A stretch of DNA of 64,000 bases from positions 294,232 through 358,231 of the forward strand of contig JAPPNU010000028.1 of NCBI GenBank assembly GCA_028873695.1, given 5' to 3'. Numbering within the stretch: the stretch's first letter is position 1; every line of letters begins with the position of its first letter. The stretch comes from Gemmatimonadota bacterium. Lineage in GTDB: Bacteria > Latescibacterota > UBA2968 > GCA-2709665. The notes below the pieces were generated by a model that was not told the origin of the DNA, ran no database searches, and worked only from the letters and a program-made list of their open reading frames with translations. A program made the translations under genes and the position numbers. Below, piece after piece: positions 26,950 through 35,632 of the stretch.

Positions 26950-27764
26950 ACCCGGTGACCGCCGAGATCAAGGCGTCGGTAGCTTTTATCGAGCGGAACT
27001 TCAATCTCGCGAGGCGATACGCAAGCTGGGAACTGATTTTCGTGGTCTGGAACGTCGTGCACGCCTTGACAATCGGGTTGATCGGGGTGTACATGGGCGG
27101 AGACGACCCGGAAAAGGTGCGGGAGGCGGTGCTCTTTCTCATCGTCGGCGCCGTACTCTGGAATTTTCTGCGACTGCTGTTCTTCGAGGTCGCCGACGCC
27201 GTTGCCTGGGAGCGCTGGGAAGGGACTATAGAATACACCTTCATGTCCCCCGTATACAGGCTTACGCACCTCGCCGGACAATGCATATACGCGATCGTTT
27301 ACGGATTCCTCAGGTCCGGCATCGTCCTCGTGTCAGCCGTCTTGTTCTTCGATCTGAGTCTTTCGGACGCGAACCTGACCACGGCGGTGGCCGTATTGGC
27401 CACGGCCAGTCTCTCGTTTCTGGGAATGGGGCTCATGGCCGCCGTGTTTCCGCTGCTGTCGCCGGAGAAAGGCGCGCGGGCCACCGATATTTTCGGAACG
27501 CTCGTGCTGCTGATATCGGGGGTCTACTACGACGTTTCGGTGCTCCCCGACTGGCTTCGGCCGCTCTCGACCTTTTCGCCCGGAACCTATGCGCTCCGAT
27601 CCATCCGGACGGCGCTGCTCGACAACGCGAGCGTGGCCGACGTGCAGGGCGACCTCATCATTCTGACGGTTTCGGGCGTCATCATGGTCCCGCTGGGATT
27701 GTGGATCTTTCACGTGGCCGAGGTGTACGCCAAGCGGACGGGGCGCCTTAAGCGCAGCGGGTGA
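26946..27764 (+). CDS. ABC-2 type transporter permease
   Basis: 272 residues with about six membrane helices: an N-terminal helical hairpin (LIFVVWNVVHALTIGLIGVYMG), GAVLWNFLRLLFFEV, VLVSAVLFFDL, LSFLGMGLMAAVFPLL and a long conserved final pair. The motif LVLLISGVYYDVSVLPDWLRPLSTFSPGTYALRSIR is the ABC-2 signature region. It forms an exporter with the ATPase encoded just upstream; the substrate could be a lipid, polysaccharide or drug. Confidence 0.88.
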   Translation: MNPVTAEIKASVAFIERNFNLARRYASWELIFVVWNVVHALTIGLIGVYMGGDDPEKVREAVLFLIVGAVLWNFLRLLFFEVADAVAWERWEGTIEYTFMSPVYRLTHLAGQCIYAIVYGFLRSGIVLVSAVLFFDLSLSDANLTTAVAVLATASLSFLGMGLMAAVFPLLSPEKGARATDIFGTLVLLISGVYYDVSVLPDWLRPLSTFSPGTYALRSIRTALLDNASVADVQGDLIILTVSGVIMVPLGLWIFHVAEVYAKRTGRLKRSG

Positions 27765-27900
27765 ACCCTTCGAGTCGAGACCTATTGCCGGAGTCCCGTT
27801 ACCCGTGGATCGAGCAGACGAACACCGGATTCAACGACGTGATCGGTGTTGCGTGTGACGCATCTGACGGTCGAAAACCGGGCCGACGCTTTGCCGGACC

Positions 27901-29007
27901 GTGTCGCAAGTTCGGAGGAAAATACAGATCGGATACCCCCGGAATTCCCGCGATCGCGAAATCTCCGCATTGCTTGCGGCGGCGTCAGTAGAATCACACG
28001 AACGTGTTCTCGACCTGGGAATGGCCGGGCGTCCCATCGGGCTGGAACTGGACGCCGCCGGACTCCATTTCGTCAGTTTCGATCTGCGCGCCGTTAGGAT
28101 CTGCGAGGACGCGATTCGACGCGGGTCACTGTACAATGCTTGCGCCTGGCTCGAAGTTTCGCCGGCGGTCCTCACAGGCACCCGTTTCGACGTGGTTCTC
28201 TTCGCGCCCGCCCGATGGGAGTCCAAGGCGCGTGTGTTCGAACTCATCGATGCGGCATTCGAGAAAATGACCATACAAGGACGTTTCCTCCTGGCCGGCC
28301 GGCGAAACGCGGGCGTTGAGAGCTATCGGAACCGGCTGAAGGCCGTCTTCGGGCGGGTTGAAACGGTAACGTCGAAGTCGGGTTTTCGGGTGTACCGCTC
28401 GAACAAGCGCGCTCCCGCAACCGGCGCGCATCCGGTGGATGCGAAACATGTTTTCGAGGTGGCCGATCTGCCCGGAGGCCCTTTCACGTTTGAGGCGGCG
28501 GCAGGTGTCTTTTCAAGCCGCGGACTGGATGCAGGCACCCGGATTCTGATTGAAACGGCTGAGGTCAGGCCGGGCGATCGCGTACTCGATCTGGGCTGCG
28601 GATACGGCGCGATCGGAATCGCAGCGGCGAAACAGGCTCGCGAAGTTCAGTTGCTGGATACCAGCCTGTTGGCCGTTCGCTTCACAAGGCGAAATATCGT
28701 CCGCAACGGACTGGCGAACGCGCGAGTTGGTCTCAGCGACGGTTTCGAAGCCGTTGCGGGGCGGGTCTTCGATCTCATCCTGTGCAATGCGCCCACGCAC
28801 GACGGCGCTGCAACGGCGCGTCGGATTGTACAGGGCGCCGCGATGCATCTCAGGTCGAAGGGGCGACTCACGGTCGTCGCGATGCGGCCGGGGATGTATC
28901 TCAAGCAAATGAAGCGCGCGTTCGACACCGTGGATCGGCTGGAATCCCGCCAGGCATATACCGTCCTTTGCGCCAGAGACGCGAAGTCGGCCATCCCGGC
29001 CGCTTGA
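27901..29007 (+). CDS. RsmC-like class I SAM methyltransferase
   Basis: 368 residues with the RsmC/RlmG arrangement of two tandem Rossmann-like domains. The first (about 20-165) is degenerate and lacks a glycine-rich SAM loop of standard form (VLDLGMAGRPIGLE). The second (about 185-365) has VLDLGCGYGAIGIAAA, DTSLLAVRFTRRN and the catalytic-type motif LCNAPTHDG in place of NPPFH. The CNAPTH variant is consistent with base N-methylation of rRNA guanine, but the target is not certain. GTG 27901 is the first start in the frame; upstream spacing gives no strong Shine-Dalgarno support. Confidence 0.75.
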   Translation: MSQVRRKIQIGYPRNSRDREISALLAAASVESHERVLDLGMAGRPIGLELDAAGLHFVSFDLRAVRICEDAIRRGSLYNACAWLEVSPAVLTGTRFDVVLFAPARWESKARVFELIDAAFEKMTIQGRFLLAGRRNAGVESYRNRLKAVFGRVETVTSKSGFRVYRSNKRAPATGAHPVDAKHVFEVADLPGGPFTFEAAAGVFSSRGLDAGTRILIETAEVRPGDRVLDLGCGYGAIGIAAAKQAREVQLLDTSLLAVRFTRRNIVRNGLANARVGLSDGFEAVAGRVFDLILCNAPTHDGAATARRIVQGAAMHLRSKGRLTVVAMRPGMYLKQMKRAFDTVDRLESRQAYTVLCARDAKSAIPAA

Positions 29008-29102
29008 GTCGCCAGGGATCCCTTGGTTTAGCGCCCGCAACGGGATTCCGGCCGTGACGCGCCCGGAGGCGAGGCGGACCGCGTCGGGTACCCTGAAAAC
29101 CC

Positions 29103-29131
29103 TTGACAACAGGCGGATGGGGCCTTATCCT
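29103..29131 (+). promoter_or_regulatory. sigma70-type promoter of the molybdenum hydroxylase operon
   Basis: TTGACA (29103-29108), exact 17-base spacer, TATCCT (29126-29131), 78 bases upstream of the FAD-subunit gene. Same hexamers and spacing as the HU promoter at 8186. Confidence 0.6.
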
Positions 29132-29208
29132 TAGCCGCAATCCCGGCCATTCCACGAGGGTTAACAGCGGCCGGGAGATCCAAGACATCTGTACAGGAGG
29201 AACGAACC

Positions 29209-30078
29209 TTGCATGCGTTCGATTACGTTGCGCCACAATCGGTTGACGAAGCCGTCGCCGTGCTGTCTGAAAACGGGTCAGATGCCAGGATGTTGGCGGG
29301 CGGATCCGACATCATCGCACAGCTGAAAGAGGGGCGGCGTCAGGTGAAAGTGCTGGTGGATGTCAAGAAGATACCCGCGGCGAACGAACTGGCGTTCGAT
29401 CCCAGTGAGGGACTGACGATCGGGGCCGGGGTGTCCTGTTGCGACGTCTACGAAAACGATGACGTGGCGTCGAACTACCCGGCGCTCGTAGATTCGACGG
29501 AACTGATCGGATCCATTCAGATTCAGGGCCGGGCGACGATAGGCGGAAACCTCTGTAATGCGTCGCCAGCAGCGGATACCATCCCAACGCTTATCGTTCT
29601 TGGAGCCACCGCCAGAATCGCCGGCCCGGAAGGGGAAAGAGAAGTCGCCGTGGAGGACTTTTGCACGGCGCCCGGGCAGACGGTGCTTCGGGACGGCGAA
29701 TTCCTCGTTTCTCTCCATTTCCCCCCTCCCGCGGCGAACTCCGGGGCGTACTTCCTCCGGTTCATTCCCCGGAACGAAATGGATATCGCGGTCGTCAACG
29801 CCGCGGCCTACGTGGAATTGAACGCGGAGAAGAACGCGTTCGAGTCCGCCCGGATCGCTGTAGGCGCCGTGGCGCCGGTTCCGCTTTATCTGGCCGCGGC
29901 CGGGGCCGCCCTTGCGGGCATCGAAGTATCGGATCAATCAATCGAAACGGCAGCCGAGATCGCCCGGCAGTCCGCCAGACCCATTACGGATATGCGCGGT
30001 ACCATTGAACAACGCGTTCATCTGGCCGGCGTCCTGACCCGGCGAGCGGTTTGCGGCGCGGTGGAACGCGCCCGTTAG
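29209..30078 (+). CDS. molybdenum hydroxylase FAD-binding (medium) subunit
   Basis: 289 residues of the CoxM/XdhB FAD-binding type. It begins AFDYVAPQSVDEAVAVL, has the FAD pyrophosphate motif ARMLAGGSDIIAQLK, and GRATIGGNLCNASPAADTIPTL, which contacts the isoalloxazine side. It passes electrons from the 2Fe-2S subunit to an acceptor. TTG 29209 is the start because AGGAGGAA at 29195-29202 sits six bases away; no upstream ATG fits. First gene of the operon. Confidence 0.9.
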   Translation: MHAFDYVAPQSVDEAVAVLSENGSDARMLAGGSDIIAQLKEGRRQVKVLVDVKKIPAANELAFDPSEGLTIGAGVSCCDVYENDDVASNYPALVDSTELIGSIQIQGRATIGGNLCNASPAADTIPTLIVLGATARIAGPEGEREVAVEDFCTAPGQTVLRDGEFLVSLHFPPPAANSGAYFLRFIPRNEMDIAVVNAAAYVELNAEKNAFESARIAVGAVAPVPLYLAAAGAALAGIEVSDQSIETAAEIARQSARPITDMRGTIEQRVHLAGVLTRRAVCGAVERAR

Positions 30079-30130
30079 TCAACGTGTCTTGAGTCTTTCG
30101 AAAAATCGAGAATAAAGGAGTCCGCAAAAG

Positions 30131-30613
30131 ATGGCCGGCAAAGTTCATGTCACAACGACGATCAACGGAGAAGAAACGGAGTTCCTGTGCGAACCCAGGG
30201 ATACGCTGCTGGAGGTGCTTCGCGACAACCTGGACCTGACCGGCGCCAAAGAGGGTTGCGGCAACGGCAACTGCGGCGCCTGCAGCGTCATCGTCAACGG
30301 ACGCGTCATCAATTCCTGTCTCGCGCTGGGCGTGGAGGCGGAGGGGTGCGAAATCACGACAATTGAAGGCGTGGCCACCGCGGAGGGCCTGCATCCGCTG
30401 CAGCAGAAGTTTCTGGAACATGCGGCGCTTCAGTGCGGCGTATGCACGCCGGGGTTTATCGTGGCGGCGAAAGCTTTGCTCGACCGGGAACCGGAACCGG
30501 ACGAGCACCGGATTCGCCTGTGGCTGGCGGGGAATCTCTGCAGGTGCACCGGATACGACAAGATCGTCAGAGCGGTGATGGACACGGCCGGAACGATGAA
30601 GGAGACGGCCTGA
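30131..30613 (+). CDS. molybdenum hydroxylase iron-sulfur (small) subunit
   Basis: 160 residues with both 2Fe-2S sites of the CoxS/XdhC type: CGNGNCGACSV preceded by TGAKEGC (plant-ferredoxin-like proximal cluster), and CGVCTPGFI with CRCTGYDKI (the distal four-helix cluster next to molybdopterin). AATAAAGGAG precedes ATG. It ends at 30613, one base into the next gene's ATG. Confidence 0.93.
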   Translation: MAGKVHVTTTINGEETEFLCEPRDTLLEVLRDNLDLTGAKEGCGNGNCGACSVIVNGRVINSCLALGVEAEGCEITTIEGVATAEGLHPLQQKFLEHAALQCGVCTPGFIVAAKALLDREPEPDEHRIRLWLAGNLCRCTGYDKIVRAVMDTAGTMKETA

Positions 30614-32892
30614 TGGCAGCTGAGGACTATCTTGGAATACAAGAGTACAAGGTGCTGGGCACCAGGCCGATCAGGCACGACGGCGTGGACAAGGTTACGG
30701 GGCGGGCCATATACGGAGCCGATGTCCGGATGTCCGGCCTGATCTACGGGAAAGTGTTGCGAAGCCCCCATGCCCACGCGCGCATCGTGTCCGTTAATAC
30801 CCGTAGAGCCGAAGCGCTCGACGGCGTCAGGGCCGTTGCCACCGTCGCCGACATACCCGTACCTGAGAAGAAGGTGGAGGATCTGGGTGAAGGCGCGGCC
30901 AATATGGTGGATCTGCGCGCCAACGTTCTGGCCGACGGCAAGGTGGTCTACGACGGCCACGCGGTTGCGGCCGTGGCCGCGACAAGCGCGCATATCGCGG
31001 AGGAAGCGCTGGGGCTGATAGACGTGAAATACGACGTTCTGGCTCCGCTGCTCGACGTCCGAGAGGCAATGGATCCGGAGTCCCCGCTCCTGCACGAAAC
31101 CCTCACCACCGAGTCGCTGGGCGAAGACACCGGAAAGCCAAGCAATATCGCCACGCACTTTCAGCATAAGCTGGGGGATATCGAGTCGGGCTTCGCAGAG
31201 GCCGACGTGGTGATCGAACGGGAGTTCTTTACGGACACCGTACACCAGGGATACATAGAGCCGCAGAATGCCACGGCGCTCTGGAGCCCCGACGGGCGTC
31301 TTACGGTCTGGTGCAGCACCCAGGGATCGTTTACGGTGCGCGAGCAACTGGCGGGACTGCTTCAGGTTTCGCCGGTGAACATCCGCGTGGTTCCAACCGA
31401 AATCGGCGGGGGATTCGGCGGCAAGATCAGGGTTTACCTGGAACCTGTCGCCGCCATTCTTTCGAAGAAGTCCGGCCATCCGGTGAAAATGGTGATGAAC
31501 CGCGACGAGGTATTGAAAGCCACCGGACCCACGCCCGGATCCTACATCCGCGTAAGGATGGGGGCCACCAACGAGGGTAAACTGGTGGCCGCACAGGCCC
31601 ACCTGGCCTACGAATCGGGCGGGTTCGCCGGCGCATGGGCCGAACCCGGCGCCATGTGCATTTTCGCGCCGTATGAGATCGCGAACGTGGTCATCGACGG
31701 GTACAACGTTGTTGTAAACAAGCCTCAGACGATGGCCTATAGAGCTCCCGGCGCAACCAACGCGGCGTTTGCGTCTGAGACCATCATCGACGAGATCTGC
31801 GAGAGGCTTGGCGAGGATCCACTCGAGTTCCGCATGAAGAATACGGCGAAAGAAGGTACACGCAGGGCGGACGGCCCCACGTTTCCCCGCATCGGCCACG
31901 AGGAGGTGTTACGGGCGGCAATGACGAGCGAGCACTACAACGCGCCCCTGGAGGGGAAAAACCGGGGTCGCGGCGTGGCTTCCGGCTTCTGGTTCAACGT
32001 AGGGCTGAAATCCAGCGCATGTGCGTCCGTAAACGCGGACGGCACGGTGAGCCTGGTCGAAGGGTCCACCGATATCGGCGGTACGCGAACCTCGGTGGCG
32101 ATGCAGCTCGCCGAGCCGTTGGGCATCCCGGCCGAAGACGTGAATCCGGTCGTGGCGGATACCGACGGCGTGGGGGAGACCGACGTGACCGGCGGTAGCC
32201 GGGTGACGTTCGCCACGGGCTGGGCGGCCTACAACGCCGCACGGGACATCATTGCACAAATGACCGAGCGCGCGGCGAAATACTGGGAGATTTCGCCGGA
32301 CGACGTGACTTTCGAAGACGGCACGTTCAAATCCAGGTCCGATCCGTCGAAAACATTGACGTTCAAGGAGTTGTCGGGAAAACTTAATGAGACTGGCGGA
32401 CCTGTCGTCGGGCGTGCGACCGTCGATCCGCAGGGAGTGGGAGGCGCGTTTTCTTTAATGATCGCCGACGTTGAAACCGACCCCGATACGGGAAAGGTGG
32501 ATATTCTCAGGGTCACCATGGTGCAGGACGCGGGCAAGGCCATTCATCCCGCGTACGTAGAAGGGCAGATGCAGGGGGGCGCGGCCCAGGGAATCGGATG
32601 GGGTCTTAATGAAGAGTACTGGTATAATAACAAAGGCGAACTGACCAACGCCAGCCTGCTGGATTACCGGATGCCAACCTGCCTGGATCTCCCGATGATT
32701 GAAACCATTATCGTGGAAGTTCCCAATCCCGGTCATCCATACGGAGTGCGGGGTGTGGGAGAGGCGCCGATTGTGCCGCCGCCGGCCGCCCTCGCCAATG
32801 CCATCTACCGTGCCGCGGGGATCCGGATGAATGTACTGCCGATGTCGCCCGGCAACGTGCTGAAAGCGCTGTGGAACAATAACGGATCATAG
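30613..32892 (+). CDS. molybdenum hydroxylase large (catalytic) subunit, first copy
   Basis: 759 residues from ATG 30613 (TGATG overlap with the small subunit; the frame's earlier ATG at 30433 is inside that gene). It has the XdhA/CoxL layout: N-terminal GTRPIRHDGVDKVTGRAIYGADV, EIGGGFGGK, QTMAYRAPGATNAAFASE at the Mo active site, and VRGVGEAPIVPPPAALANAIY with the catalytic Glu. Having AYRAPG, not the AYRCSFR loop, it is not a form I CO dehydrogenase; a purine, aldehyde or N-heterocycle oxidising enzyme fits. A second large subunit follows after 65 bases. Confidence 0.9.
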   Translation: MAAEDYLGIQEYKVLGTRPIRHDGVDKVTGRAIYGADVRMSGLIYGKVLRSPHAHARIVSVNTRRAEALDGVRAVATVADIPVPEKKVEDLGEGAANMVDLRANVLADGKVVYDGHAVAAVAATSAHIAEEALGLIDVKYDVLAPLLDVREAMDPESPLLHETLTTESLGEDTGKPSNIATHFQHKLGDIESGFAEADVVIEREFFTDTVHQGYIEPQNATALWSPDGRLTVWCSTQGSFTVREQLAGLLQVSPVNIRVVPTEIGGGFGGKIRVYLEPVAAILSKKSGHPVKMVMNRDEVLKATGPTPGSYIRVRMGATNEGKLVAAQAHLAYESGGFAGAWAEPGAMCIFAPYEIANVVIDGYNVVVNKPQTMAYRAPGATNAAFASETIIDEICERLGEDPLEFRMKNTAKEGTRRADGPTFPRIGHEEVLRAAMTSEHYNAPLEGKNRGRGVASGFWFNVGLKSSACASVNADGTVSLVEGSTDIGGTRTSVAMQLAEPLGIPAEDVNPVVADTDGVGETDVTGGSRVTFATGWAAYNAARDIIAQMTERAAKYWEISPDDVTFEDGTFKSRSDPSKTLTFKELSGKLNETGGPVVGRATVDPQGVGGAFSLMIADVETDPDTGKVDILRVTMVQDAGKAIHPAYVEGQMQGGAAQGIGWGLNEEYWYNNKGELTNASLLDYRMPTCLDLPMIETIIVEVPNPGHPYGVRGVGEAPIVPPPAALANAIYRAAGIRMNVLPMSPGNVLKALWNNNGS

Positions 32893-32957
32893 AGAAGGGA
32901 CCATGCGTGCGCCCCGCGATGCGGCGCCGCGCGCCAATTTCCGGAGATCAAATCACA

Positions 32958-35261
32958 ATGGCCACGAAGACAGAAGACTATCTCGGCATCAAGAGCTACA
33001 ACGTCGTGGGAACCCGGCCGATTCGCCACGATGGCACGGATAAGGTAACGGGCCGCGCGAAGTACGGAGCGGATACACATACGTCGGGCGTGCTGATCGG
33101 AAAAACCCTCCGAAGCCCGCATGCGCACGCGCGTATTCTTTCCGTTGATACGAGTGCGGCCGAGGCCCTTCCGGGCGTGAAGGCCGTTATGACGGGGGCC
33201 GATCTCGCGCAACACTACGAAGACAAGGTGGCCGCCATCGGGGAGGAGTCCGTTCGCCTGCCCGACCTCATCAAGAACGTGCTGGCTTCGGAAAAGGTCC
33301 TTTATGAGGGGCACGCGGTCGCTGCTGTCGCGGCGACGTCGTCCCATATTGCCGAAGAGGCGCTGGATCTGATACACGTGGAGTACGAAGTTCTGGAGCC
33401 CGTACTCGACGTCCGTCCCGCCATGGAGGACGGCGCCCCCATTCTGCACGAAGACATGAGGATGAAATCACTCGGTCAGACGACGGATAAACCGGGAAAT
33501 ATCGCCAATCATTTCCAGCATTCCCTGGGCGACGTCGAACAGGGCTTCGCCGAAGCCGACGTCGTGGTTGAACGGGAGTTCAGTACACAGACGGTACACC
33601 AGGGTTACATAGAACCACATAACGCGACGGCCTATTGGAATCTGGACGATCAGATCACCATCTGGACGAGCACGCAGGGGCCGTTCGAGGTACGGGACCA
33701 GGTCGCGGTCGTCCTGGGAGTGCCCGCCTCCCGGGTTCGGGTCGTTCCGGCGGAGATCGGAGGCGGGTTCGGCGGCAAATTCCGCGTCTACGAGGAACCG
33801 ACGGCCGCTGTGATGTCCAGGATGACGGGCAAGCCCGTAAAGATGGTTATGAGCCGGACGGAAGTACTGAAGGCGACGGGTCCGACTCCGGGTTCCTACA
33901 TGAAGGTAAAGATGGGGGCAACGAACGACGGCAGGCTGGTCGCCGCCCAGGCATACCTTGCCTACGAAGCCGGGGCCTATCCCGGCTCGCCGGTGGGCGC
34001 CGGCGCCGGCTGTATCTTCTCGCCGTACGACATCCCCAACGTGGTCATCGACGGGTACGACGTGGTCGTAAACAAGCCACAGACCTCCGCGTACCGCGCG
34101 CCGGGCGCAACCAACGGCGCATTCGCGGCCGAAACGGTGATCGACGAGATCTGCGAAACCCTCCACACCGACCCGCTCGATTTTCGGCTGAAGAATTCCG
34201 CCAGGGAGGGCAGCCGGCGGGCCGACGGCCCGGTGTTTCCCCGGATCGGCCACGACGAATGCGTGAAGGCCGCGATGGCGTCGGACCATTACCAATCCAG
34301 ACTCGACGGACCCAACCGGGGTCGGGGCGTGGCATCGGGGTTCTGGTTCAACGGGGGCGGCACGTCCACTGTAATGGTCAGCGTGAATGCCGACGGCACG
34401 GTCAGCCTGGTCGAAGGTTCTCCCGATATCGGTGGTACACGTACCTCAATCGCCATGCAGGTCGCCGAGGTGCTGGGTATCCCGGCTGAGCAGGTGAAGC
34501 CCATGGTGGTGGATACCGATGCCATCGGACAGACGGACGGCACCGGCGGCAGCCGGGTGACGTTCGCCACGGGTTGGGCGGGATACGAGGCCGCGATGGA
34601 CGCAAGGCGTCAGATGGAGGCGAGGGCGGCCAGACTGTGGGAGATTTCCGAGGAAGACGTGGTATTTGAAGACGGGGTGTTCAAATCCAGGTCGGACCCC
34701 GGGAAGTCGATCACGTTTACCGAACTGGCGGGAAAGCAGGGCGCCACTGGCGGTCCCGTGGTCGGGCGGGCCGCGGTGACGGGAAAAGCCGCCGGGCCGG
34801 CGTATGCCGTCATGGTCGTAGACGTGGAAGTCGATCCCGAGACAGGAAAGGTGGACATTGTCAGGGTAACCATCGTGCAGGATGCGGGTAAAGCCATCCA
34901 TCCCTCGTACGTGGAAGGACAGATGCAGGGCGGCGTGGCACAGGGCATCGGATGGGCATTGAACGAGGAATACTTCTACAACAAGGAGGGTGACCTCGTC
35001 AATGCCAGCCTTCTGGACTACCGGATGCCAACCTGCCTGGATCTGCCGATGATCGAAACAGTAATCGTAGAAGTGCCCAATCCGGGCCACCCGTACGGCG
35101 TACGGGGCGTGGGCGAAGTACCCATCGTTCCTCCACCGGCCGCCGTGGCGAATGCGATCTACGATGCCGTGGGCGTGCGTTTGCGCGACCTGCCCATGTC
35201 CCCGGGCCGTGTTCTGGAATCACTTATCGCAAACAATGGCGGAGCCAACGGGAAGGGGTGA
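32958..35261 (+). CDS. molybdenum hydroxylase large subunit, tandem paralogue
   Basis: 767 residues from ATG 32958; the frame is open to 32907 but the conserved MATKTEDYLGIKSYNVVGTRPIRH start fixes the ATG. It is closely related to the preceding protein along its whole length (same GTRPIRHDG, EIGGGFGGK, SAYRAPGATNGAFAAE, VRGVGEVPIVPPPAAVANAIY motifs, catalytic Glu retained). The most visible differences lie between residues 90-120 and in the loop around GGGTSTVMVS versus VGLKSSACAS, which lies close to the substrate. Both copies are intact, so either two isoenzymes share one FAD and one Fe-S subunit or a mixed complex forms. Confidence 0.9.
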   Translation: MATKTEDYLGIKSYNVVGTRPIRHDGTDKVTGRAKYGADTHTSGVLIGKTLRSPHAHARILSVDTSAAEALPGVKAVMTGADLAQHYEDKVAAIGEESVRLPDLIKNVLASEKVLYEGHAVAAVAATSSHIAEEALDLIHVEYEVLEPVLDVRPAMEDGAPILHEDMRMKSLGQTTDKPGNIANHFQHSLGDVEQGFAEADVVVEREFSTQTVHQGYIEPHNATAYWNLDDQITIWTSTQGPFEVRDQVAVVLGVPASRVRVVPAEIGGGFGGKFRVYEEPTAAVMSRMTGKPVKMVMSRTEVLKATGPTPGSYMKVKMGATNDGRLVAAQAYLAYEAGAYPGSPVGAGAGCIFSPYDIPNVVIDGYDVVVNKPQTSAYRAPGATNGAFAAETVIDEICETLHTDPLDFRLKNSAREGSRRADGPVFPRIGHDECVKAAMASDHYQSRLDGPNRGRGVASGFWFNGGGTSTVMVSVNADGTVSLVEGSPDIGGTRTSIAMQVAEVLGIPAEQVKPMVVDTDAIGQTDGTGGSRVTFATGWAGYEAAMDARRQMEARAARLWEISEEDVVFEDGVFKSRSDPGKSITFTELAGKQGATGGPVVGRAAVTGKAAGPAYAVMVVDVEVDPETGKVDIVRVTIVQDAGKAIHPSYVEGQMQGGVAQGIGWALNEEYFYNKEGDLVNASLLDYRMPTCLDLPMIETVIVEVPNPGHPYGVRGVGEVPIVPPPAAVANAIYDAVGVRLRDLPMSPGRVLESLIANNGGANGKG

Positions 35262-35266
35262 GAGCC

Positions 35267-35533
35267 ATGCCGGAGGTCTGGATACCGTCCCTTCTGCGTC
35301 GTCTCAGCGAGGGTCAGGAGCGGGTTCAGGTTCCCGGAGAGACCATACGGGCGGTTATTGACAACCTTGAAGCGCGGTTTCCGGGAATCCGGGAGCGAAT
35401 CTGCGAAGACGACCGTATCAAGCCCGGTCTGGCTGTTGCCATAGACGGTGTTGTCGGCAACGACGGAATGCGTCAGAGAGTCGAAGAGAAAAGCGAAGTG
35501 CACTTTGTTACCGCCATCAGTGGCGGCCTTTAA
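35267..35533 (+). CDS. MoaD/ThiS-like sulfur-carrier protein with C-terminal GGL
   Basis: 88 residues from ATG 35267 with AAGGGGTGAG upstream; it starts just after the second large subunit. The beta-grasp pattern (IPSLLRRLSEGQERVQVPGETIRAVIDNLEARFPGI and a final VHFVTAISGG) is that of MoaD. The protein ends ...SGGL rather than SGG, so the extra Leu would have to be removed before the Gly-Gly could be adenylated and thiocarboxylated, as described for a few JAMM-processed carriers, or the protein serves otherwise. Its placement suggests a supply of dithiolene sulfur for the molybdenum cofactor. Confidence 0.8.
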   Translation: MPEVWIPSLLRRLSEGQERVQVPGETIRAVIDNLEARFPGIRERICEDDRIKPGLAVAIDGVVGNDGMRQRVEEKSEVHFVTAISGGL

Positions 35534-35632
35534 CTATAACGGTCAAGCTTCTGTCGGCCAGTGGTTTACGTCTAGCCGCTGGCTGTTTCTTTTTTCCGGC
35601 GCACGCGCGTCTGCCGCATCCGGGCAGCCAGT

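Noticed and set aside
30430..31899. 489-codon open frame on the - strand
   Set aside because: Antisense of the first molybdenum hydroxylase large subunit, which is full length and conserved; the His/Arg/Gly-rich reverse frame shows no domain.
30613..35261. Form I carbon monoxide dehydrogenase
   Set aside because: Both large subunits have AYRAPG where CO dehydrogenase has AYRCSFR, so the Cu-binding Cys is absent.
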